Shown here: one piece after another, positions 35,590 through 46,099 of the stretch
Numbering within the stretch: position 1 is the stretch's first letter
How the letters are laid out: each line of letters begins with the position of its first letter
From: Gnetum montanum
Lineage: Eukaryota; Streptophyta; Gnetopsida; Gnetales; Gnetaceae
Assembly: GCA_015680685.1 (NCBI GenBank)
Contig: MNCI01003377.1
Location: 244,760 to 308,759, forward strand
Direction of reading: 5' to 3'
DNA: 64,000 bases
Made by a program: the position numbers and the translations under genes
Notes under the pieces: model-generated
The model's database searches: none
What the model saw: only the letters and a program-made list of their open reading frames with translations
What the model was told of the DNA's origin: nothing

Positions 35590-36437
35590 TAGTATGTCAT
35601 TTTTAATTGACAACATGATTGTTCATGCCCATCCTTTCTGCAATAATAACATTGATTTTTCTTATTTAGGTAAGATGATCAAACCTTGGTGTATACTTCC
35701 ATTTGGGTGAAGTACTTGAGGATTATTCATTTTGTGAATGATTTCCAAATCCACTCTTATCATTTGAATTTCATCCTTATCTCAACATAAGTTGTAGAGT
35801 CTCTTTTCCTTTTTTAAGTATTTCATTGATAAACTTTATATTTGCAAGTTCTTTGGCAATCTGCTCATGGAAAGATGTAAGTCTTTGATTCGTAGCCCTT
35901 AGATCTAAATTTTTCTTTGTGAGATCTATGAATTTCTAATTTATTTAAGGTAGTTTTAATTCTTTATCTTTAAAGGACTTTTTCATCTTAATACATAGAC
36001 TTTGAAAGAAAATAATTTCATTGCATCTTAAATCACACCTTTCCTCAAGTGTATCTTCAGATTCTTTAATTTTCAATGTGGAATCTTCATGAGTAAAGTG
36101 CAAACAAATAAGATGTGATCCTATGGATGTGACATTCATTTCCTCTTTATTGTAATTCTCATCCCAACTTGTGTATAGTTTTTTATCTTTCTTTTTAACT
36201 TTGGATGGTCCTTCTTTTGTAACTTGCCAACACTTGAACATTTGGAGGTCACATGACCTCTACCATCACAAATCCAACATTCTATAAAAGATGCATCAAG
36301 ATTAGAATTTTTAAAATGTTTACCTTTTTCTTTACCCTTGATGTTGATTTGATCGAAGATCATTGCTTTCTATGCTAGTAGTCTTTGAACCCTTCTTGAT
36401 AAGAGAGCTAGTTCATCTTCACTATTTACTTCATGAT
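35590..36437 (-). pseudogene. copia-type gag, C-terminal part with two zinc knuckles
   Basis: Second half of the gag whose first half is 49600-50330; Athila-1 interrupts it. Reading down from 36437: SEDELALLSRR, then zinc knuckle CWICDGRGHVTSKC (36238-36279, CX2CX4HX4C complete), an acidic/Lys-rich stretch, a helical part with FINEILKKGKETLQLML (the KGKExLxxIL block of this gag type), DKSGFG, and a second knuckle CYYCRKDGHEQSCC (35610-35651, complete). Such gags bind the element RNA through the knuckles. Broken by stops and frameshifts. Confidence 0.75.
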
Positions 36438-37312
36438 TGATGAGTGGTGAGGTCCCCTCTACCCAACCATATGAATCACAAGGTGTTCATGCACGATCTA
36501 GTTGAATTCAGTGGACTTCATCATTTCCAGTTCTCTAGCCCTTTTGGAAGTGAATCTAGCCTTAAAGTCAATCGTTGTCTTCCCAATTACACTTGTGATG
36601 TTCGTTGGTATGGTTAAGTGTTACTGAGGTATTTGATTTCTATCATTTTTTATGTTTTATAGATTGGTGCTCAAATATGAATAATAGTAATTTGATTAAC
36701 TAATATAAATTAACTAATTTACTAGCATTTAACTAATCCTAACATAAGTATCTATTTCCACTTTTCGTACACGTCCTAAACCCACATATCTACTACTAGG
36801 TGACCAAGTGCTATGCTATTGGGCATACCAAGCAATAATTCTGCTAGAATTACCAAGCAATAACACTACTGGGATTACCAAGTGAATATGTGTTATGCTC
36901 AAAGTAGTCATACTTTTGTATTTAATTTATCTAGATTAATAACCTCATTATCTCAATTACTAGAAAATACTTGCAAAATAATTAAGAACAATTAACAAAT
37001 AATTAAAAACATTGAATGCATAAATAAAATAGCTAATCTATCCAAAGTGCTACAAGATTTATCAGAAGGCTCATCTTTATTGCTACACACACTATTATGC
37101 TTAGGTACAACAATGTTCAAATAAAGATCCATATACTCAATGACTCTTGCTACAGGCACTTAAAGAAAAAATTCTAACTTTTGAATGGAAAAAATGCAAG
37201 ATCTCTACTACTATCAAAATTTAGATTGCCATAATGTGGCTTTTAGGCACATATTTATAGGCAACAGACAAACACTACATCGATGGGGCCTCATCGATAG
37301 GTGTATGAATCA
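36438..37312 (-). repeat. 3' LTR of Athila-1 (about 875 bp)
   Basis: Nearly collinear with 48666-49594, e.g. AATCGTTGTCTT, TGTTCGTTGGTATGGTTAAG-like, and the run ATTGAATGCATAAATAAAAT. TATA sequence (reverse complement of TATTTATA) at 37252-37259. The inner boundary is uncertain by several bases because the U3 palindromes differ between the two LTRs and the PPT is altered. Confidence 0.8.
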
Positions 37313-37421
37313 ACACATTACAAAAATGATGGTGTTCAAGACATAAAATTAAATACCATGATACAACTCTTCAAAAATTGGATAACACATTCCTTGATGG
37401 TGTGAAGCTTATTGGAGAAGA

Positions 37422-40255
37422 TCAAATAGTCTTAGGTGCTAGTGGTTCTTCAGGCTTTGAGGGACCCTCACTAGCTTCACGCACTAACAATGGTTGAGGT
37501 AGCTATAGTTGTTCTACTATTATTACAACTTTAGGTGGGAGGTGAAAAGCATCCAATAATGCTTTCATTTTCTCCTCCTTACTCCTAGGATCATGCACCA
37601 TCCACATAGCTTCTCTAATGTGGATTGGAATGGGCACATCCCAAGCACCCAAGATCATTGGAAATAACTCCCTGACATTGATGAACTACGTAGCGAACTA
37701 TTTGCATTCAATGTTGAACACTATGTTCTTCAACTCCTAGTACTCATTCATCTATCTGGCTAGGTCCTCAATAATGGATCATTAATCTATGAATCACCCT
37801 TTTAGAACTTCGAGTTCAATGTTAGTAGTCTCAAGCTTCTACTTAGTGTCTTTGTGGTGTTTGAACTTGGCCTTGTATAGTAGATATGAGTTAGCCACTT
37901 GTTTCTCCAATTTCAACTATGGTCATCTAATTGTCAGCATTGCCAGGTTTGTGTAATGGAGATTGTCCAATTCCATATACTTTGTCATTTCTTTGATTTG
38001 CAATTCCTTCAAGCAGATCTCTGCTTTGTTGTAGGCATCGATCCCATCAAGGATGGGCTGACACACCTCTCTTCCTTGTTGGAGTTGTTAGAGGGCTCCA
38101 TTCACTTTTGTCTTTGCCATCTGGATTTTTTTTCGTTATTTTTTTTTTTTTGCAAACCAACCTGGTTCCTATAGTGATTTTTCACTCTCTAAAATTTGAG
38201 AGCTTCATTCTTCCAAGTGGCGATCTTGATGGTAGACTTTTGTAGCAAGGTACATACCTCCTTCATTGACAGATTTTAGTTCTCTATGGTTAATTTCCTT
38301 AGTTCAGTATTTACCTTAGCAAGATACTCCTACTTTTGATGAATGAATTCTTGCATTTGATCTCTTTGAGCATCAACATTTCATAGGTAATGATTTTACA
38401 TAGTCAATGATTCATTCTCTTGGTGCATCTGATTCAAGTCCTTTTTGATTGAGTGTGTTTTGGCTTCTACCATGAACTATTTGAAGATGGCCATTACTGA
38501 TTTTTCCTCAACCTTTTGAAATCATTCTTAAAGCTATTTGATAACTTCATCTCTTTTCATTGCTAGGCTAAGGATTACTTATTCTGCAAATCAGACATGA
38601 AGTTCAACAACCTCTATGGCCAAGCGTTGATTTTTCTCTTAAGTTTTTTCTAGTTACCCCTCCAAAATGATGCATCTACCCCTTGTATTCAGTGGCTCTA
38701 AATGGGTTGTAGTGATGTTCTCTGGGAGATCAAAGATGTCTAGAATTGCATACTCGATTCCTACCATTCATTCTAATAACTAGTGATGTTGGGATATGCT
38801 CAATTTTCTACTGATTGTGCCTATGAATGTCTATGTCTTGGAGTGCAAATACATCTGGTATAAATGCCATGGGTGCATTTAGTGCTTCATCTACACGGTT
38901 AGCTACCACTTCTACTGCTATCTCTTGTTCTTGGTACTACATCACCAAGATAGTTGCCTCTTCATTTGCCTCCAACCTCACGGAGAAAGTGGTGGCCTTC
39001 CCAAAGATTTCTGGGAATAGATGGTGTGTTGCTAGTGACACCATCACCTCTAACCTTAAAGGTAGCTATGTTCTTTAGGCAAAGAAAATGGGACCACCTC
39101 TCTCCATCTAGCTAACTTTTTGAGCCACCTCATTAAGGTGACTCATCATTGGCTAATACACAGATGTATACATCCCATTCATTCTTACTTATTTCTCTTT
39201 TTCTCAAAAGCTATTCTTGGATTTGACGTAGATGATCAAGGACTACATGTGCCTTTGGTGTTGTCTCCTAAGTGGATAGTGGTAGTAGTATCTCCCTTCT
39301 TGAGTGGTTGTTGACATCTTATCCTTCATGATTTCTTCCCATGAGGCCAAGGAAGTATGCCTAAGAGTATCATTAGAATAGCGAACAATGCCTACCCTTT
39401 TGCAGATTTTTCTAATAAGGCATAGAAATGGCAAGGTCTTCCTTCCATGTTCATTCTCCTTGAAGCACTTCTCAATCTCCAAATAAATTAGTTGTGGAAG
39501 GCTAATGGGAAATTTCCCACTTAGAGTGGTGCATGCTTAGGTGTATAAAGCAGTCATCTTACTTGTCCTCACTATTGGATTGAGGTGATAGGCCGAAATC
39601 TTAAAATAAATCCACTCTACTGGTGTAAGCGCACCATACTCCTTATGGTCCACCCTGTAACATTGCTAGGTCCATTCCCTTTTTACCTCAAGATTGCCTT
39701 TTATTGATATTTTTTCCAACTGTGTTCCACTATCTAGCAATCCTAGTGCCTATACAATAGCCTCCGCTGAGTAGGACACTTGAATGTCCTTGATTTTTTC
39801 AATGGACCCTAGCCTTCGGCTATTCGAAAAGAGATAGGTCTCTCCCATGTACCATTCCCCACTAGACATGATGACTAGCTACATGGGAGAGGTTTTCAAT
39901 TGTGTCTTGATGTCCTTTGAAGATTTTTCCAAAACTGGCCTGAAGTTTATCTCTTGAGGAATTGATCTTTGGATTTCTCGGGACTTGATGATGTCTAAGC
40001 AGGCTTGAGTCAAAGTGACCTCAAGCCTTGGCACAAGTCTAGTTGCTTCTCATTGTTGGGATTGTTTAGTAGGCACTTCTTCCTCTGGAATTTATTGAAC
40101 AGATTCCACTTTGGATTCCTCAGGAAGAGGTCTGGTTGCATGGATCACCTCTTGTTGTTCTTGGCCTTGTTCCTGCTGGCCCCTTCCAACTTTGGGTCAT
40201 TTCTCCCATGGTTGTGAGGGTTCTCCTTCCTACGAACACTTTGTTTAGGTGTCAT
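37422..40255 (-). pseudogene. Athila-1 3' ORF (about 944 codons, coiled-coil C-terminal half)
   Basis: Starts at the ATG at 40253-40255 and ends at the stop at 37422-37424. It lies between integrase and 3' LTR. N-terminal 130 residues: basic, low complexity. Middle (about 39880-39240): GEWYMGETYLFS, IKDIQVSYSAEAIV, WIYFKISAYHLNP and FLCLIRKICKRVGI, a pattern that fits the putative plant transposon protein family. C-terminal half (about 38700-37700): Lys/Glu/Gln/Leu-rich, predicted coiled coil, e.g. near ELRKLTIENQNLSMKE and LQQLQQGRE. A short VHDPRSKEEK block near 37600 is kept in Athila-2. No signal peptide or membrane segment was seen, so an envelope role is not supported. Many stops. Function unknown. 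Confidence 0.6.
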
Positions 40256-40690
40256 CTATAATCACAATAAGACCACAAATTAGTAATCATTATGTAACCT
40301 TAAAAAAATTTGGATACCTTAACCCTTGAGGGTAGTTACACTTGGCTAAGTTGTGATTATGGCTAATTTAATTAACTCAATTATTAATTTTATTTATGCA
40401 TTACCATTGATAAATTATTCTGGAGGTTTTTGGAAGAATTAACTTTAAAAACGTTGATGTTTATATATGGTTAAGGTTATTAACCATTTGGGGAAGTTAG
40501 GAAAACCTTTCAAACATTTCATTAGAAACCTTAAGGTTTATGGCCCTCACAATAAATATCTTACCTCTTGTAAGTGTAGGATCAAAAAATGAAGTGATTT
40601 GGACAAATGGTTTGAAAGTTATGGGCTCTAAAAAATTGCAAAAATTCCATGTGTTATGAGAAAATTGCAAAATATTCAAAAGTGTCCAAT
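40256..40690 (-). other. leader of the Athila-1 3' ORF
   Basis: About 435 bases between the TATA-like box and the ORF start. No coding match; the small open frame 40497-40679 is not supported. Confidence 0.45.
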
Positions 40691-40763
40691 GGTATATATA
40701 GTATTTTTACATTATGTCAATGAGGCCTTGTCGACAGGACCTTGTCGATGAGGCCTCATCGAC
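40691..40763 (-). promoter_or_regulatory. LTR-like palindrome and TATA block upstream of the 3' ORF
   Basis: On the minus strand: a perfect 20-base palindrome GTCGATGAGGCCTCATCGAC (40744-40763), then GGCCTTGTCGAC-type words, then TACTATATATACC (about 40692-40704). The LTR U3 of the same element has the same GATGAGGCC palindromes followed by TATAAATA. The block lies about 440 bases before the ORF start. Athila-2 keeps a TATATATA at the same place (51877-51890). Confidence 0.55.
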
Positions 40764-41141
40764 GCAACTATTGATCACCATTGACTTTTGTTAACTTTGG
40801 TCAAACTTTCAAAATACAAGGAATTTTTCGATGAAATTGGGATCAAATGAAAGCTTAGAAGACCAAGAATAGTATGAAATCATGAGAAGAGAATGTTGAA
40901 GTTCATAAATTTGAAAAAATGGAAAAAATTAATTTAATGGATGAATGCAATGAAAGCTTAAGGAGTACTGAGTAGTTTACATAATGGAAAATATGAAATA
41001 TAGGATCGTAGCAATGTCAAAGGTAAGTAACCTTAACTAATCAAGCCAAAAGCTATGCAAGTGGGTCATTCCCATAGCAAGATCTTATCCTTTTGCCCTT
41101 GCATAACCTCAATTAAGGGGTGTGTGGGCCCCATAGTCAAT

Positions 41142-41345
41142 TTAATGATCATGACAAGTTAAGGACCAACCTGAAAGAATCCACTCAAGAATCCCAACAC
41201 ATTGAACTAAGAAAAAGAGCATGACATAGAACCCAAAAGTGGGGTGAGTTATGGTAGCATGGATGGATGATAAAGAAGGTGGAATAGAGTTCCAAATTGA
41301 GGTCATAATAAGTCCCTTGTGAAATTTGTGGTTAAAATGATCCAA
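41142..41345 (-). other. short open frame in the Athila-1 spacer
   Basis: 67 codons, sharing a DHFNHKFHKGLIMTS-like run with the Athila-L frame at 2304-2558 (SHINHATHKGLYTT) and with the Athila-2 frame at 52367-52552 (DYFNHISHIEFIM). Coding status unproven. Confidence 0.3.
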
Positions 41346-41489
41346 GAAGTTCCATCCTTAGTCCAAATCAAAACCATCCACCTTTATTGGGCTTGCATCA
41401 CCACTCTAAGACTAATCCACCCACTCGAGACACAAGAGTTCTTCCACAAAACAACCACTATTCCATAAAGAGGAGAGAGAGGAGTAGGA

Positions 41490-41492
<3 letters not shown>

Positions 41493-41533
<41 letters not shown>
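41493..41533 (+). repeat. (GA)20 microsatellite
   Basis: Uninterrupted GA run in the Athila-1 spacer. Confidence 0.95.
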
Positions 41534-41536
<3 letters not shown>

Positions 41537-42370
41537 CTTAGTTAGAGGGAACCTTTAGGCATAGGTGCATGTCGTTCAAGTTCCATAACTAATGCTTGTG
41601 GCCCTTTTATTTGTCCAAGGGGTGTGCTCTAAATTTCCATAGTTTTTTTTTTTTTGAAATGGGAACAACATCATGCAAGGACTTATTCATGTCAAATGGG
41701 TGTGCTTTGAATTCCCATCATTTTTTCTAATGATGGGAATCACACCATGTAACGATGTTATTTGTCTCGCTATCATTGGGTGGTATGGAACTGTACGAAG
41801 TCTGTGAAAAACACTCAAGCACTCAAGCAAGAAGAAAAGTACAAAGAGTATTGAGTTCCATTGAAGTCACACCCTTTAAAAACCTTTGGATCCTTCCTAA
41901 TTTTGAAACTTCCTAGGTCACTGATTAATTAAAATTTTCTTTTAATGGAAAAGATTTCAAATTCCCAGAATAAGGAAAACCATAGAGTTTGTTGGATGGG
42001 CAAATTATGTGTACTCACTACTTGTTCCATGAAAAATAAACTATGTCAAAGTCATTAGACATCAAAATTCAAAAATAGAAATTAGACATCAACAATCACA
42101 CATTAAGTACAAACCATCATTAGTAAATAGCAATAGCAACATTACGTCCTATGATAATAAAGCATATTTATTTGCAAAATGATAAAATACCACACTTAAA
42201 CAAAAGGAAATAGAATAAAGTAAAATATATAAGAGAGTGTAAAATAATCAAGATAGTTAAAAGGTGCTAAAAATGGTATAAAATTAGAAAAATTAGAAAA
42301 TAAAAAATTTGTTAAATTAAAAATATAAAAAATAAAAAGTTGGAAAAACTAAGAGGCCATGATTGTCCAT

Positions 42371-42384
42371 CTCCCCCATGACTA
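42371..42384 (-). other. PPT-like motif after integrase (Athila-1)
   Basis: TAGTCATGGGGGAG, near-identical to the polypurine tract before the Athila-L LTR, but placed far upstream of the 3' LTR. Confidence 0.5.
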
Positions 42385-42532
42385 AGCTGGAGGAAGGAGA
42401 TCCGAAAAATAGAACATGGTTGTCCATTTGTTGAGGTAGTAGTTACACTAGCCAGTCTTGGTTCTAGGAAAGATTTGACTTGTTGGATATTGACCAACTA
42501 CTTTTTATTTGGGCTGTCAAGTTTGTAAATTA

Positions 42533-43620
42533 TCATGGGCCTAGAGGGAAAGGTTGATCAATTATATAAGGTCCCTCCCAAAATGTTTGGAATTTTGTCT
42601 TTTGGGGTACATGTGTAGGGTTCCAGTAAAGAACCTTATCTTTGGGTTGAAGTTTTACTTTCCTAATTCTAAGGTCATGATGCTGCTTGCTAAATTCCTT
42701 GTTCACCTCTTTCAAGGATCAAACCACTAAGTAATTTTTTTCTAGCACGTTCATATTGATCAATCTTTCCTTCTGTGCTAAACTTAGGTCAAGGTTTAGA
42801 TCACAGGCCATTGAAAGTGTACGAAGTTGGGATTGAATTGGAAGCATTGGAAGTTTTTCATACACTAACTCATAGGGAGAATATCCAGTAGGAAGTTTCC
42901 AAGTCAAATGATAAGCTTAGAGAGCATCATTAAGTTTTGTACTCCATTCCTTCCTATATTTGCTAATGGTTCATGTTAGTATTTTTGTAATCTCTTGGTT
43001 GGTTACCTTTGCTTGATCATTGGCATGGGGGTGGTAAGGTGTCATTAATTTATGTTCTACCCCCAAGTGTTGTATTAATTTTCTAAATGTGGCACCTATG
43101 AAATGAGTTCCATTATCAAAAATTAGTGAACGTAGCACCCCAAACCTATTCATGATATTTTGTTGTATAAATTTGGTAGCAGTGGATGATGTATAATCAA
43201 TAATGGCTACTACTTCTACCCATTTTATGTAGTAGTCAACTACTACTATAATATGTGCTTTCCCGTTAGACATGGACGTGATGGGATCCATGAAGTGAAC
43301 GCCCCATATTTCAAAAGGTTCCAGTGGTTGAATCCACTATTGAGGACCTTCCATGTGAGCAGTCATTCCCCTATCATGTTGAAAACATTCACAAGACTTG
43401 ACGAACTAGTGGGCATCCCTCAAGATTGTGGTCCAATAGTATTCTTCCATCAAGATTTCTATGGCCATGCATCTTTCTACATAATGGCCTCCGTAAGGTC
43501 CTTCATGAGCATCTTGGAGAATGTGTAGTTGATTTTCGTGGGACATACCAATGGATTAAGCCATCAACACACACCTTGTAAAGGTGTCTATTGATTTCCA
43601 TGAAGTCTTTGGCTCAATGA
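42533..43620 (-). pseudogene. Athila-1 integrase
   Basis: Would join the element cDNA to target DNA. The H2C2 region is in broken frames at 43620-43330. The core 42971-43291 has VVDYYIKWVEV with the first catalytic Asp, IFDNGTHFIG with the second, and HLGVEHKLMTPYHPHANDQAKVTNQE, where the glutamate block (Q-x-E-x-x-N in the family) is changed. A stop region follows, then 42719-42907 with TGYSPYELVYEKLPMLP, and the C-terminal part 42533-42715 with KVLYWNPTHVPQ and FWEGPYII (the GPY/F module). Frames are separated by stops and shifts; copy is inactive. Confidence 0.85.
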
Positions 43621-44150
43621 AGAAATTATTGCTTTTTTCCTAAAATCCAAGTCTTGTGGCATCTCTTGAATGAGAAGATATGTGAGGATGCCATTATACC
43701 ATGTTTCTTTTTTAGGCATTTGTTCACTTATTACTCCAATAAAGAGGAGTTTTTGTGGAAACTGATCAGAGAGTAGGCTCTCCTCCTCTTTGTTATCCCA
43801 TTTTAAGTAAGAGAGGTGGTCAACAACCACATTCTTGGTCCCTTTTCAATCTACCATAGTAAGATCAAATTCCTACAAGATCATAAGCCATTATATAACA
43901 CGAAGGCTCACCATTGGCTTATTCATAAGGAAGTGAATTGCACTATGATCCATATGTACAAATACCTTATAACCTAGCATGTAATGCCTAAACTTTTCTA
44001 GCATGTACACTAACATCATTAATTCTTTCTCCATGGCGGTGTAATTCACTTGTGCCCCCATAATGCTTCTACTCACGTAGTGGATATAATATGGACATTT
44101 CTTATCATCCAACTACGTGAGAACTACTTTCAAAACATAGGTAGATGATT
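43621..44150 (-). pseudogene. Athila-1 RNase H and linker to integrase
   Basis: The frame 43891-44112 has IHYVSRSIMGAQVNYTAMEKE and LEKFRHYMLGYKVFVHMDHSA, the conserved gypsy RNase H blocks (SR-L...Y-x-x-x-EKE, F---Y--G-K---TDH). The next frame, 43588-43830, has VVDHLSYL, which follows RNase H in this group (VVADHLSRL), then a linker to the zinc region. Removes RNA from the cDNA hybrid. Broken by stops. Confidence 0.82.
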
Positions 44151-44189
44151 TTGTCATGATATGAAATGGTTTGGACCAATCTGGTGCCT

Positions 44190-45030
44190 GTAGGATTGGT
44201 GTTTCTATGAGTTTCTCCTTTAATTGTTGGAATGTGTGTTCACATTCCTTGGTCCAAATGAAAGGAGCATCCTTTTTTGTAAGTTCTACCAAAGACTTTG
44301 CAATCTTAGAGAAATTCTTAATAAATCACTGGTAGTAACCAGGGTATCTAAGGAATGATTGAACATCTTTAATGGTCTCTAGTTGGTGTGTTATTCCTTG
44401 GATGACCCTTATCTTTTTCGGGTCTACCTCAATCCCTTTCTACAAAATTCGGTGCCCTAGCACTATGCCATCTTAGACCATGAGATGGCTCTTTTTCTAG
44501 TTGAGTTGTAGGTTTTTCTCTACACATTCTTTCAGTACTTGCTCATGTTGGTCTAAGGCATGCTTGAATGTAGCTTCATAGTTGGAGAAGTCATCCATGA
44601 AAACTTCAACGCCACTACTAATTTATTATTGAAAGATACTTAGGACCAAGCATTGAAATGTTGTAGGGGCATTGCATAGGTCAAATGGCATCTTACAATA
44701 TGCAAAAGCCCCCCAAGGACTTGTGAATGTTGTTTTGGCCTAGTCTTCTGGCACAATTTGGATTTGGTTATAGCCACTATAACCATCCAAGAAACCATAA
44801 TAACAATGCTTAGATATGGTATCTAACACTTTATCTACAAACAACAAAGGAAAATGATCCTTAAATGTTACCATATTTAATAGCCTAACGTTGATGCAAA
44901 CCAGCCATTTGTCACCCTTCTTCAGTACTATGACAAGTGGGCTAACCCACTCACTATCCGTGATTGGATAGATGAACCCCACCTTGAGGATCTATTCTAT
45001 CTCCTCTTTGATGACATGTTCTAATTTGGG
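44190..45030 (-). pseudogene. Athila-1 reverse transcriptase
   Basis: The open frame 44740-44982 starts GFIYPITDSEWVSPLVIVLKK and has CINVRLLN (RVCIDYRxLN in the family), DHFPLLFVDKVLD and YYGFLDGYSGYNQI (first catalytic Asp in FLD). Below, in another frame with stops, are TTFTSPWG, MPFDLCNAPTTFQ and VEVFMDDFS, with the FMDD box at 44590-44601 intact. The DDFS ending and CNAP block are typical of Athila-like RTs. A later block HLMV..G-VLGH belongs to the thumb. Confidence 0.85.
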
Positions 45031-45499
45031 GTTCAACTACCTCTGTGGCTACCTTCTAGGCTTCATGGCTAGGTCAATGTAGATGTGATGCTAGCATATC
45101 CTTGAATCAATTCCTATTAGCTCTAGATATGACCAAGCAAAGGCTATTCATCATTTATTCACCACTTTCAATAACTTTTCTTTTTTTTTCATGAGCAAGT
45201 TTGGCATTAATGATGACTGGTTTACCATTCTTCAAAAATGCATACTCCATACCAGCCGGTAAAGTTTTTAGTTCTAAAGGCTCTTGCTTGAAGTGATCGT
45301 AGATCTTCAACTCTCCCCAACAGGTACCATCATCTTCATTAGAGAGTTGGGAATGAGATTATTTAATTTTTTCATGCCTTTAAGATATGCACATGTTAGA
45401 ATCTTAGTTGGCTCCATGCATATTGTGCTGCTATCTAAATCAATTATCAGCCATTGGGTGCCCTCTTGTTTTGTGGATGCTATGTATAGACACCATTGA

Positions 45500-46077
45500 A
45501 TATTAATTTCTTGTGCACACTAATTGCATATCTTAATATATGTGCTCTTGATGGACCAAATATTTTGGACACAATTGCACCTGATATCGTTGTAAGCGAT
45601 GCATGGAATTCTTCTCAATTTTTCCTAGCTCCTTTTTCTTGGATATTTCTAAGGATAGGTTCCTTATTCCCATTTTTATATTGACTGTGCCTAAGAAAGC
45701 CCTCCCCATAATGATGGGGAAGTCATTTTTCAATTGTCCACCTTGATTAGTAGAAAATTAGCAAGATAGGACCACCCATAGACTATGGTCATAATGTGCT
45801 CTACTAATCCCAAAGGGATAGTAATCTAGTGATCTGCTAATTCTAAATGGATGTTGCTCTTCTTAAGAGGTGGTAGGTTCCAGGCCTTGTACATATCATG
45901 GGAGATGAGGTTAACTCTAAAACTAGAGTCAAGAAGAGCTTTGCATGGCTCTTGTTTAGCAATTTGTAGATAGATTAGTGAACTTCCTGGAATAGATCTT
46001 TTTGTAGGAATATTTCCAGCCTTAATCCAATCATAAACAGCATAAGTTAGCATTACAATGTGGATCCTAGGTAGCAC
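45500..46077 (-). pseudogene. Athila-1 aspartic protease
   Basis: The frame 45826-46077 has YDWIKAGNIPTKRSIPGSSL, then KALLDSSFRVNLISHDMY. The active-site triplet (DLG in Athila-L) is DSS here. The second half, FPIIMGRAFLGTVN, is in the frame 45533-45733. It closely parallels 611-1000 of Athila-L. Confidence 0.85.
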
Positions 46078-46099
46078 TAGGTTTGAAGGGCGCTCAAAG

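Larger units (their letters stand above)
40764..42384 (-). other. Athila-1 spacer after integrase
   Basis: Matches 1347-2900 of Athila-L inverted. Contains a (GA)20 microsatellite, the small open frame 41142-41345, and at its upstream edge the PPT-like motif TAGTCATGGGGGAG (42371-42384). Confidence 0.65.

Noticed and set aside
36438-42384. A single 5.9-kb LTR for Athila-1, ending at the PPT-like motif at 42384
   Set aside because: The other LTR is 929 bp with a perfect ATGAT target duplication, so the stretch between 37313 and 42384 is internal: the 3' ORF plus spacer.
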